Of a stretch of 64,000 nucleotides of DNA, positions 16,549 to 24,892 are shown piece after piece. The DNA comes from Leptolyngbya sp. SIOISBB (lineage in GTDB: Bacteria; Cyanobacteriota; Cyanobacteriia; Phormidesmidales; Phormidesmidaceae): NCBI GenBank assembly GCA_010671905.1, contig JAAHII010000001.1:1302001-1366000 (forward strand), given 5' to 3'. Positions within the stretch are counted from its first letter, which is position 1. Each line of letters opens with the position of its first letter. The notes under the pieces are model-generated. The model was not told the DNA's origin. It did not search any database and saw nothing but the letters and a program-made list of their open reading frames with translations. The translations under genes and the position numbers were made by a program.

Positions 16549-16643
16549 ATCCCCTCTCGGGAGGGGTGCCCGCAGGGCGGGGTGGGTTCAAATCGCTCGC
16601 ATACCCGCGAACCCACCCCGTTGCCCCTCCCAGGAGGGGATAT
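16549..16643. repeat. 95-bp inverted repeat
   Basis: Two long arms: TATCCCCTCTCGGGAGGGG, TGCCC..., GGGGTGGGTTC on the left, and GAACCCACCCCG, TTGCCCCTCC, CAGGAGGGGATA on the right, around a loop of about 20 bp. It lies between the start of DUF554 and the end of the first DUF2330 gene. It has no T-run, so it is more likely a palindromic mobile repeat than a simple terminator, although it could stop transcription of the DUF2330 gene. Confidence 0.7.
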
Positions 16644-16705
16644 GACATCCGGCTTTGCTTCAAAGCAAATTACGGAATTTATTAAATTCTCATTCCGTAG
16701 GTAAA

Positions 16706-18085
16706 TTAGCTCCCAAATGTCACTTGGTTAAGTAAGCGGCTAGAGCGCTGCCATAGTTCATCCCACCAGGGCTCGGGGTCAGACTCTACGGGGCGGACAC
16801 CCACAGCGGGCAACTGACGGCGAATGTCGTTAATATCCCAACCGGTGAGTCGGGCTAGGGTTTGGGCTTCTTGTTCAAAACGAGCTGGTAGCGATCGCCG
16901 ATACTCTCTGCCGGCTGGGCAACTCGTCTCAGTCAAAAAGGGATGCTGCATCACATAACGACCTTGGAAGAATTCCTGATTATTGGTCTGCTGAAACGCT
17001 AGGTCCTCAGGAAACTTGTTGCGAGAGTAGCGCACATGCAAGCGCGTGATGAAGACATTGGTATCCCAAAACGAGCTGTTAGGAGCGACCCAAAAGACGC
17101 CCGCTTGACGCAACTCTTCAGCATTTAGCGGTTCAGCTGAACAGGGATCACATCCCGCCATGCTCCAGGCGTATTCTAAAAAGGCCACTTCCTTGTTTTC
17201 ACGCTCATAGCTGCGCGCAAACATGTCGTTGTAAAACTCGCCAAACTGTTCTTCAACAAACGTCGGAATGTTTTCATTCGAGGGAATTTTGACCGTACGA
17301 TAGTTGGTCAATTCCACCTGACCATCAGGCGTCAGCAGGTAGACGACTAAATCTTGAGCCCCTTGCGCGTTCATCATGCCCAGACGAATCGGCAGCATAA
17401 AGCGTGGCGACTCATAGGCAATCTGTAGAGGACGTAACTGTTGAAAGCCGACGCGATCAAATTCTTCCAGATTCACCCGGGCGACAAAGAACTTGAGCCC
17501 TTGACGAATATAGGGTTGCAGTAGGTCACTCGCCCCTTGAGGAATGTTGTAGTCATTTTGAATCAGCCAGGTTTCAAGTCCATCCGATTCTTCGGCACTA
17601 AGAATCACGATGTCGTACTCACCGACGGCAAATTCCGCTTCTACCGTGACCCCCAAGGCTGCGCTACCGCCGCGAGTCCGAGAAGTCGCCGCCGGAGCTG
17701 CAGGCACAGCCTCTGCCGTTTGATCGAACAGCATGACTGGAGCACAGGGATCCGGGTCAAAATATTCCACCAGGCGAGGAGCGCTGAAATCGTCGAGGCG
17801 CTGCACGATCGCCGGATCCCCCACATTCACTTGTCCCTCTTGCAGCACGGTGGGAACGGGCACCACCATGGCAAAGTCGGCCACCTCGCCCTGATAATCA
17901 TTGGCCATAGTGAGGACCGTGCGATCGCCATCCCGCGCAATGATGACCTGTGACGCTTCGTTATACAAACTTGTGTCGGCCTTGGCCACATAAAAGCCAC
18001 AAAAGGCCAAAGCTTTGGGGGTTAAGATCAGGAAGGCGGCGATCGCTCCCAATACTCCAATCCAAATAGAACGTTGTTTCACCAT
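16706..18085 (-). CDS. DUF2330-family exported protein, paralogue 1
   Basis: 459 residues with an N-terminal signal peptide (hydrophobic core GVLGAIAAFLILTPKALAF) followed directly by the DUF2330 start FCGFYVAKADTSLYNEASQV. Conserved blocks include DRTVLTMANDYQGEVADFA, VVPVPTV, FSAPRLVEYFDPDPC, DIVILSAEESDGLETWL, QGLKFFVARVNLEEFD and LPIRLGMMNAQGAQDL. A G-C-D-P-C pair lies near residue 315. The family is extracytoplasmic and of unknown function. It lies about 110 bp after a longer paralogue, with an RnfD-like membrane gene upstream, so the three likely form one transcription unit read towards lower coordinates. Confidence 0.85.
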   Translation of the reverse strand: MVKQRSIWIGVLGAIAAFLILTPKALAFCGFYVAKADTSLYNEASQVIIARDGDRTVLTMANDYQGEVADFAMVVPVPTVLQEGQVNVGDPAIVQRLDDFSAPRLVEYFDPDPCAPVMLFDQTAEAVPAAPAATSRTRGGSAALGVTVEAEFAVGEYDIVILSAEESDGLETWLIQNDYNIPQGASDLLQPYIRQGLKFFVARVNLEEFDRVGFQQLRPLQIAYESPRFMLPIRLGMMNAQGAQDLVVYLLTPDGQVELTNYRTVKIPSNENIPTFVEEQFGEFYNDMFARSYERENKEVAFLEYAWSMAGCDPCSAEPLNAEELRQAGVFWVAPNSSFWDTNVFITRLHVRYSRNKFPEDLAFQQTNNQEFFQGRYVMQHPFLTETSCPAGREYRRSLPARFEQEAQTLARLTGWDINDIRRQLPAVGVRPVESDPEPWWDELWQRSSRLLNQVTFGS

Positions 18086-18192
18086 AGTGTTTCTCTCGTT
18101 TCAAGCGGGTTATCAAAAGTGGGTGCTTGAGACAGGGGAACCGTGCGCTTGACGGTTCCCTGCGATCAATATGAGGTAGATGCGATTGGGAG

Positions 18193-19638
18193 TTAGGGGG
18201 ATGTGGGTGGATAGCGCAGTCGCCAGACTGCTGGCGTCGGCATCTCAACTTCAGCGCTGATGCGCCGTCGAATAGTGTCAATATCACGCCCGGTCAATCG
18301 CGCCAGGTTTTGTGACTCTCGCTCGAACCGTGCCGGCACTCTCTCTACGATGTAGTCTTGGAACTCTTCCCGGTTCCAACGGCGGACTCTTTCAATGTCC
18401 TCGTCATCCAATTCACCGGATCGACTCTCCCAATATGCCAGCCGCCTGGCTAAGCATGCCTGCTCATCAGCATCGGCAAAGGGATGATTCATGACGTAGC
18501 GCCCTTGAAATAGGCGGCGATTGTTCGTTTCCTGAAAGGTCAAATCTTCGGGAAACTTGTCGCGGGTATAGCGCACGTGAAGGCGCGTGATGAACACATT
18601 GATGTTGCGAAATTCGGGACTTTCTGGCAGCCAAAAAACTCCGGCCTGTCGCATTTCTTCGACACTGGGCGGATCCGCTGCGCAGGGGTCACAACCGCGC
18701 AAATCCCAGGCATATTCCAAAAAGGCAACATTGCGGCCCTGCTGGTCATAGCTGTGCTGAAAGGTTTCGTTATAAAACTGTCCGAACTCGTCGTTTACAA
18801 ACAGCGGAATATCTAGATTGCTGGGAATTTCGACGGTGCGATAGTTGGTGATTTCGACCTGGCCATTAGGAGTCAACAGATAGACCAACAGATCTTGAGG
18901 GCCTTGGGCATTCACCATGCCGAGGCGAATCGGCAGCATGAACCGAGGCGATTCGTAGGCAATTTGTAGGGGACGCAGGCGCTGATAGCCCGACTGGTCA
19001 AATTCCTCTAAATTCACCCTGGCAACGAAAAATTTCATGCCCTGACGAATGTAGGCTCCCAAGACCTCCTGTGCCCCAGCGGGAAGCTGATAGTCGTTTT
19101 GCCGGAGCCAGGTTTCTAACCCGCTGGATTCTTCGGCACTGAGGATGAGAATGTCATACTCGCCTGCGGAAAATGACGCCTCAATAGTAACGCCCAGAGC
19201 CTCTGCCGGACTGCGAAAAGCCCCCCCCGACTGCTCAGTCGCACGCTGTAAAGTTTCCAATGTATCGGCATCTATCCCGCATTCAGGGCAAGGTATATAG
19301 CACGGGTTGTCGTCAAAATATTCCACCAGGCGGGGAGCACTAAAGGCGTCAAGGCGATCCAGAATCGTGGGCTCCGCCACGTTGACTTGCTCTTGCTGAA
19401 TGACTGTCGGTACGGGCACGACCAGCGCAAAGTCCTGCACATCGCCTTGATAATCGTTCGCCATCGTCAGCACGGTGCGATCGCCATCCCGCGCGATCGC
19501 CACTTGAGATGCCTGGTTATACAAACTGGTATCGGCCCGAGCAACATAAAACCCACAAAAGGCGAGGGCCGGGGTTGCCAACATGAGACTCGCGATCGCG
19601 GCAATCAATCCCGCCGCTAGGGGACGCAAACGGTTCAT
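18193..19638 (-). CDS. DUF2330-family exported protein, paralogue 2
   Basis: 481 residues, clearly homologous along its length to the neighbouring protein at 16706 (shared FCGFYVARADTSLYNQASQV, DRTVLTMANDYQG, FSAPRLVEYF, QGMKFFVARVNLEEFDQSGY). A signal peptide precedes the FCGFYV block. It differs by an inserted cysteine cluster C-Y-I-P-C-P-E-C near residue 115, absent from paralogue 1, which could bind a metal or form disulfides. It also has an extra segment near residue 395-420. The pair arose by tandem duplication. The RnfD-like gene upstream reads in the same direction with a gap of about 90 bp. Function unknown. Confidence 0.85.
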   Translation of the reverse strand: MNRLRPLAAGLIAAIASLMLATPALAFCGFYVARADTSLYNQASQVAIARDGDRTVLTMANDYQGDVQDFALVVPVPTVIQQEQVNVAEPTILDRLDAFSAPRLVEYFDDNPCYIPCPECGIDADTLETLQRATEQSGGAFRSPAEALGVTIEASFSAGEYDILILSAEESSGLETWLRQNDYQLPAGAQEVLGAYIRQGMKFFVARVNLEEFDQSGYQRLRPLQIAYESPRFMLPIRLGMVNAQGPQDLLVYLLTPNGQVEITNYRTVEIPSNLDIPLFVNDEFGQFYNETFQHSYDQQGRNVAFLEYAWDLRGCDPCAADPPSVEEMRQAGVFWLPESPEFRNINVFITRLHVRYTRDKFPEDLTFQETNNRRLFQGRYVMNHPFADADEQACLARRLAYWESRSGELDDEDIERVRRWNREEFQDYIVERVPARFERESQNLARLTGRDIDTIRRRISAEVEMPTPAVWRLRYPPTSP

Positions 19639-19728
19639 AACGTTGGGTAAAAATCGACAAAACGGAAACCAATCAGTGCATTCTGGTTATCAAGTTGTGC
19701 CCTAGAAGATTTCAGGCACTGGCTTGAT

Positions 19729-20631
19729 TTACCCAGCGATGGGCGATCGCGATCGGCCACCTTTCCAAGCAAAGCGGTCAGATTGCCAAAGTCGATCAAG
19801 GGCGATCGTCAGCGGTGACAAGAGGAAAAGTGCCCAGAACACAGCGGTGGACATATAAAAGCTGTTGCGTAAAACAAAGGTGAGCAGGGCAATGCTCAGC
19901 GCCCAAATCAGGCGGGCCGGACGAGCATTGGGAATCGATCTCGGATCCGTCACCATAAATAGAGCAAACAGTAAGAGAGAACCGCTGGATAAGCGATGCA
20001 TCCAGACATCCCAAGTCCAGCCCAGGTAGAGATTACGGAACGCTTCTAAGAGCGCGTAACTGCCCAAAAATGCCGCAGTGGTATCCCAACGGCCCACGCG
20101 CTTGAGCACCATGCCCCCCGCCCCGATAAAAATCAGCGCATACCAAATCTCTTCACCCCACTGCCCTGGCGATACCCAAGCATCATGAGTCAAGGTCAGG
20201 GCGGCAATGATGCCGATATTGGCCGGGTTGAAAAAATGCTTGCCTTCAACTTTGAGGAGAAACTTACTGGCGATCGCTACAAATGCGGCGAGGGCCATGG
20301 TCGGCAAATGATCAACTCGCAGCAGTAAACTCAGGCCCAAGGCCGAAATCAGTGGACTGCGCCAGTTAACCGAAAAGTTGGCGATTGTTAGTTGCCAACG
20401 GGAAATTCTGGAATTCGGGGAAACAGCAGCCGGAAGCAAGAGTTCCCCAGTCTGGGCCCGGCTGACGGAGAGATAGCTATGCCAGAGGGAAAATATGGTT
20501 TGGGTCAGGATGGCAGTGGCGATCGCCACCCCAATCACTTCAGGCTTCAGCGTCCAATCGCGGGTGGCCAATCCCAAACACAAGAACAGCGATAAAAACA
20601 AAATCTGATAGTCACGGGCGTCTCGCAGCAC
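19729..20631 (-). CDS. RnfD/NqrB-like membrane protein
   Basis: About 300 residues with eight or more hydrophobic segments. Family features are DARDYQILFLSLFLCLGLAT at the start, SKFLLKVEGKHFFNPANIGI (the Rnf/Nqr K-H-x-F-N-P-x-N block) and FALFMVTDPRSIPNARPARL near the end. RnfD and NqrB are integral subunits of flavin-linked redox complexes, but no other rnf or nqr genes lie nearby, so this is a stand-alone member as seen beside DUF2330 genes in other cyanobacteria (from memory). GTG 20631 has GGAG at a good distance; TTG 20646 is the outer alternative. Electron partners unknown. Confidence 0.75.
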   Translation of the reverse strand: MLRDARDYQILFLSLFLCLGLATRDWTLKPEVIGVAIATAILTQTIFSLWHSYLSVSRAQTGELLLPAAVSPNSRISRWQLTIANFSVNWRSPLISALGLSLLLRVDHLPTMALAAFVAIASKFLLKVEGKHFFNPANIGIIAALTLTHDAWVSPGQWGEEIWYALIFIGAGGMVLKRVGRWDTTAAFLGSYALLEAFRNLYLGWTWDVWMHRLSSGSLLLFALFMVTDPRSIPNARPARLIWALSIALLTFVLRNSFYMSTAVFWALFLLSPLTIALDRLWQSDRFAWKGGRSRSPIAG

Positions 20632-20787
20632 AAGCCAGCTCTCCAATCAGCTCAACAACATGCTGCTAGTATGACGACGGTTTCTGACAGTTAGTAGCTT
20701 GGTTTCAGCTTCTGTAACGAAATAGAGCAACCTCAAAGCTTGGAATTACAGGCCTTTTTCTACTGTGTAAGAGATCTAGGCGTTTGT

Positions 20788-20916
20788 TAGGGCGCGTCAT
20801 CAATTAAATCTAGAACGCTTTGACGAAGGACATGACCGCGCCCGCACCCAATTAACTAGCTAGGGGCTGATCGCTTTGCAGCAAAAGGATTCAGCTGCTA
20901 AATGATGACAGTCCCT
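20788..20916 (+). repeat. 130-bp MITE-like repeat, copy 1
   Basis: Begins TAGGGCGCGTCATCAATTAA and ends near GATGACAGTCCCT. It contains the CCGCGCCCGCA word and an inner TAGGGGCTG. Its right end abuts the noncoding leader of the IS110-type element. Confidence 0.85.
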
Positions 20917-21145
20917 TGTATGTGGGAGGGGCAAGCAATAATGGTTTGGGAAGTGACTCTGGACAGGCCCTCAAGCCTAAGTGAGTTTGCGAGCTAGATA
21001 GAGAGCCTTCCAGACTGCCTGCCCATCCCCATCGTGTCAGCAGACTGGACAGTATGAGAGGGCGTCTTCTCGTAAGACGGACCCAGGATTCACAAGGATA
21101 GCGCTGAGTGACGATGTGTTCTAATCGTTCCGGAGCCTTAACCTG
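20917..21145 (+). ncRNA. Candidate IS110 bridge-RNA region in the element's left end
   Basis: Noncoding DNA upstream of the IS110-type transposase. Established knowledge: IS110-group elements such as IS621 express a structured bridge RNA from the left noncoding end that pairs with donor and target. This leader is of suitable length and includes a clear hairpin GTCTTCTCGTAAGAC near 21063-21080. I cannot fold it or identify guide loops, so this is a positional inference. Confidence 0.3.
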
Positions 21146-22128
21146 ATGAGTGAAGCGTTGCTGCCCCTCGGCATTGATATCAGCAAAACGGATTTTCACG
21201 TGGCCCTGCTGAAAAGCGCCAAACGTTCAAAATATGAGCACTTCTCCAACGATACTGAAGGCTTTCGGCAGCTGAGCCAATGGCTAGACCAGCCAGGCGT
21301 GGGACCGGTTCACGCCTGCTTAGAAGCGACCAGCATCTACGGTCATGCCCTCGCCCTCTACCTGCATCAACAGGGACATCAGGTGAGTATCGTGAATCCG
21401 TTGCGGGTGAAAGGCTACAGTAAAAGCCAACTCTCTCGCACCAAGAGTGATCGCGCCGATGCCAAATTAATTGCTCAGTTCTGCCGTGACCTGAAGCCCG
21501 CGCCTTGGCAACCATCGGCAGTTGAGGTGAGTCAGTTACAAGGCTATACTCGTCGCCTCGATGCCTTAGAGCACATGCTGACCGAAGAGAAGAATCGTCT
21601 CCAAGTCACTCCCCAAGACTTCGAAGCCGATATCGTCGCCCATATCCAGTTTCTGCAGGGGCAGGTGGAAACGGTAAAAAAGCGCTTGCGCGAGCATATT
21701 CAGGCCCATGAGTCACTCCAGTCCCAGCAGGCATTGCTCACCAGCATCGTGGGGGTCGGGGAGAGCACGGCCGCACGGGTGTTAGCAGAAATCGGGTCGA
21801 TTGAGCACTTCACCTCGGCGCGTCAACTGGCGGCCTTTGCGGGGCTAACCCCGCAAGAACACACCTCCGGCACCTCCGTGCAGGGCAAAACCCGGCTGTG
21901 CAAAATCGGCAATCGACGACTGCGCAAGGCGCTTTACTCTTCCGGCGCTGACCTGGTGGCGGCGGTGTCCCTAAGCCCGCGCTTTTTGGCGAACGGCTCT
22001 TAGCCGCTGGCAAGGCCAAGATGCAGGTCATTGGTGCTTTGATGCACAAGCTCATGCGCGTCATCTATGGCATCCTCAAGTCGGGAAAACCCTTTGACCC
22101 AGGCAAACTCCTGCCACGCAGTTCTTGA
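21146..22128 (+). CDS. IS110-family transposase (DEDD), one frameshift near the end
   Basis: About 327 residues if repaired. The N-terminal DEDD domain shows GIDISKTDFHVALL, CLEATSIYG and TKSDRADAKLIAQFC. The C-terminal transposase_20 domain shows SIVGVGESTAARVLAEIG, QLAAFAGLTPQEHTSGTSV with the expected Ser, and GNRRLRKALY. At the T5 run 21983-21987 the frame is lost (stop TAG just after); the neighbouring frame reads on as LFGERLLAAGKAKMQVIGAL, YGILKSGKPFDPGKLLP to TGA 22126-22128, the normal family tail. One more T would restore the protein. GGAG lies about 10 bp before ATG 21146. Activity is doubtful unless this is a sequencing slip. Confidence 0.9.
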
Positions 22129-22327
22129 CACGCCAAAATCAACACAGTATCTAGCACATCTAAACTGTGCTTGTTTGGTCCAATTGTTCAGATATTTAAA
22201 CCAAACATAAGGCACAAACTCATTAAATTACTGGGCTACTTTCATCGGTTCTGATCATTGGCGTTGCCACAGTAATCCCCTAGCATTTCGTTGCATAATC
22301 CTGGTTTAGGATTAGTCCATTGCTTGT

Positions 22328-23632
22328 ATGCATCTATCCATGCCCCCTCTAGCCCTTGGTGCAGCCCTCACCGCCTATCGAGAGTCATCTGAACCGATTC
22401 TTAAGGCACAGAATGTTGGGGAACAGCAGGTTTTAGCAGTTCTGAATGCTCGCGATATTCTTCACGCGTCTTTGGAGCAATCGCCGCAGCTTGACACCTA
22501 TTGGCTAAAGGAAATCCATCACCTCGATCGCCAACTCAAAGAGCATGCGACTGACCTAGTTGCCCAGCTAGATTTTGGGGCCTATCGCCAAAGCTTTCCC
22601 AAAACGCCAGAGCAGTGGTGGTGGTTTCTGGATGAAGCCATAGAGACACCCAAAAAGCATCCTAGTGATTGGGTATTCAAAGGCGCGACCACACTGGCTT
22701 GGGCCGTCAGCATTGGTTTGTTGGTGAATATCAGCGGTCGGTTTTTATTGGGGGGAGCGGGTGTGGCAGGATTGTCCGCCATTGCTCTCTCCAACCTGCT
22801 GACATTACTGAAGGCCCGTAGTGACCTGACCGATGCGGGAAACGAAGGGGTACAGCTGCTATTTGATCGCTTTGAGTTATCTAAACCCCAACAGATTCGT
22901 TTCCGATTTGGCACGACAGCGCTGTTAGCAGGGGTGCTGTTTGCTTTTTGGCTAACGTTGCCCACTATTGCTAGGCGCTACAACGCACGAGGAGTGGGAC
23001 TTCACGATGAAGGTAGGTTAGGCTCTGCCGAGCAAAACTACGAACGGGCCATCTCTCTTGACCCAGACAATCTAGACGCCCACTACAACCTCGGCACGCT
23101 TTACGAAGACATTCAAGAGTTAGACAAAGCGGAAACCCAATACCTAATTGCGGCGCGAGGCGATTTCCCAGAGGCTTATAACAATTTAGCTCGTTTATAT
23201 CTGCAATCACCTGACAATAACTTGAATAAGTCCTTGGCGCTGTTGAGTCAGGGGTTAAGGCTAGCCGATGAGCAAGAAAGTTTTCCAGAAACTGAATTCA
23301 GTCTCTATAAAAACTTAGGCTGGGCCTTGCTACAGCAAGAAGAATACTCATTTGCGGCATCTGCTTTGGATGAGGCCATCTCAATCTATGAGCAATTGCC
23401 AAGTTCTGAACAAGAGTTTGTGGCAAACCCTGGCTCAGCCTACTGTTTGGTCGCTCAAGTTCGAGAGACCTTGGGAAATCAAGATGTGTTGCCGGTTTGG
23501 CAGCGCTGTTGCCAGTTAGGCGATCGCAGCAACCCTGAAGAAAACGCTTGGCTAACGATGGCTCGTGACCGTTTTGATGCAGCAGGACTCAACTACGAGG
23601 ATGTATGTCACACAAACGCTTTACCGCTTTAA
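22328..23632 (+). CDS. Membrane-anchored TPR protein
   Basis: 434 residues. Residues 1-115 are helical and soluble. Two hydrophobic stretches follow (about 118-160, ATTLAWAVSIGLLVNI and GAGVAGLSAIALSNLL; about 200-218, TALLAGVLFAFWLTL). After them come at least three tetratricopeptide units: NARGVGLHDEGRLGSAEQNY, DAHYNLGTLYEDIQELDKAE and PEAYNNLARLYLQSPDNNLN. A long C-terminal helical part ends with several cysteines. TPRs mediate protein contacts. The next gene overlaps the end by 28 bp and a TPR-CHAT gene follows, so the three may form one complex. No enzymatic motif seen. Confidence 0.75.
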   Translation: MHLSMPPLALGAALTAYRESSEPILKAQNVGEQQVLAVLNARDILHASLEQSPQLDTYWLKEIHHLDRQLKEHATDLVAQLDFGAYRQSFPKTPEQWWWFLDEAIETPKKHPSDWVFKGATTLAWAVSIGLLVNISGRFLLGGAGVAGLSAIALSNLLTLLKARSDLTDAGNEGVQLLFDRFELSKPQQIRFRFGTTALLAGVLFAFWLTLPTIARRYNARGVGLHDEGRLGSAEQNYERAISLDPDNLDAHYNLGTLYEDIQELDKAETQYLIAARGDFPEAYNNLARLYLQSPDNNLNKSLALLSQGLRLADEQESFPETEFSLYKNLGWALLQQEEYSFAASALDEAISIYEQLPSSEQEFVANPGSAYCLVAQVRETLGNQDVLPVWQRCCQLGDRSNPEENAWLTMARDRFDAAGLNYEDVCHTNALPL

Positions 23633-24588
23633 TGCAGACCATGGTGCTGACCTTCGGCACTGCCGTAGCGATCGCTCAGCCGGTGCAAAGTGCCATCGGC
23701 ATTCAATCCCCTAAAGTTGTTGAAGCAAATCTTCAGGTTAGTTTTTTAGACTTCATTTTCCCCAATCGCAGAGCGCGCACCCGAAGATCAAGAAGGTCAT
23801 CCCGACCGATTGTTAATGTCTCACTACCCCATGTCCTGAGTCCCCGCAACACGGCTCTACTCAGAACCAATTCTCTGACTGTGCAGTGGCATCCCGTTGC
23901 CGGGGCGACGTCATATGCTGTTGCGATCACAGGCAAAGATGTTGAGTGGAAAGTTGAAGTTACTGAGACTGAGGCAATTTTCGACGAATTAAAGTCCTTA
24001 AAACCCAACTATCGCTACAGCATCGTAGTAACTGCTGATAATGGCGTTTCATCTGACGCAGGAGAACCCGTTGGGTTTACGCTGCTGCCTGAAACTGAGA
24101 GCGATCGCGTCAACGCACAAGTAGAGGCCATTAAGGCAGAGCAACGAGAGCCTGATGAAGAAGCCCTGGCGATCGCCCTAGAATACCTTGAGTTTGAGCA
24201 CAGCAATCCGGATTGGCGAAGCTACTCACTTAACCAAGCCGCGATCGATGTGTTAGAAGCCAGAATCGAGGCGGGTACGGAAGATAGCCGAGTGTACTTA
24301 CTGCAAGCCGATACATATCTCAGAATCGGGTTGCCCCTATTGGCTCAAGAGCGCTACGAAGAAGCGTTGACCTCTGCCCAAGCAGCAGGACAAGCGGAAT
24401 GGCAAGCCGAGAGTCACTGGGGTCTGGCGGATGTGGCGCAAGGGCAAACGGAATATGCCGATGCGCTTAACCACTTACAAATGGCCCAAGCGCTCTATGA
24501 AAACTTAGGCAACCTTGAACAGGCGACAGAACTACAGACTCAGATTGCCGCATTAGAAATGCAGTTGCCTCAATCAGCTTCTGAATAA
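23605..24588 (+). CDS. Exported FN3-like / TPR protein
   Basis: 327 residues. A basic start followed by a hydrophobic stretch (TMVLTFGTAVAIAQPVQSA) looks like a signal peptide. After an Arg/Ser-rich patch at about 55-70, residues 75-160 resemble a fibronectin-III-like beta sandwich (NSLTVQWHPVAGATSYAVAI, NYRYSIVVTADNGVSSDAGE). Residues about 170-320 are helical repeats of TPR type (LAIALEYLEFEHSNPDWRSY, LAQERYEEALTSAQAAGQAE, DALNHLQMAQALYENLGNLE). ATG 23605 overlaps the upstream gene by 28 bp; ATG 23632 (TAATG) is an alternative but would remove the basic n-region of the signal peptide. Probably an extracytoplasmic partner of the neighbouring proteins. Confidence 0.75.
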   Translation: MSHKRFTALMQTMVLTFGTAVAIAQPVQSAIGIQSPKVVEANLQVSFLDFIFPNRRARTRRSRRSSRPIVNVSLPHVLSPRNTALLRTNSLTVQWHPVAGATSYAVAITGKDVEWKVEVTETEAIFDELKSLKPNYRYSIVVTADNGVSSDAGEPVGFTLLPETESDRVNAQVEAIKAEQREPDEEALAIALEYLEFEHSNPDWRSYSLNQAAIDVLEARIEAGTEDSRVYLLQADTYLRIGLPLLAQERYEEALTSAQAAGQAEWQAESHWGLADVAQGQTEYADALNHLQMAQALYENLGNLEQATELQTQIAALEMQLPQSASE

Positions 24589-24892
24589 CGCGATGTGCAA
24601 CTAAGTTTCTTGAGGCCCCAAAATAACAGTATCCCTTGCTAGGAGAGCGTTTTAAGGAGAACGTCAGTCCTTCTAAGACCGTGCAAGTGGGCACTTTTGA
24701 CAGCTAGATGAGAATAGTCTCATTTACAAGGGAGTTATTTGCCCTTTTTGTAAGGGGATTTGCCTGCTGTAGTGGCTGAAACAACGGAAAATCGTTCAAC
24801 TGTAAATTACACATCGCGTGAATAGTAGACATTAAGCCTCTACACCAAGACCTCGTCACTCTTACAGCAAATCTCTCTAATAGGCAAACATC
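24589..24892. other. Spacer upstream of the TPR-CHAT gene
   Basis: About 300 bp with no gene, repeat or RNA that I recognise. Confidence 0.4.

Larger units (their letters stand above)
20917..22154 (+). mobile_element. IS110-family insertion sequence (boundaries approximate)
   Basis: The element comprises a noncoding leader of about 230 bp, the DEDD transposase gene and a short tail. The right boundary is placed near 22154 because the 84 bp from 22071 to 22154 recur as a relic at 31561-31644 and similarity stops there at ...ACAGTA-CTAG. The left boundary is uncertain, somewhere between the MITE copy and the transposase start. IS110 elements lack clear terminal inverted repeats, as here. Confidence 0.6.
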
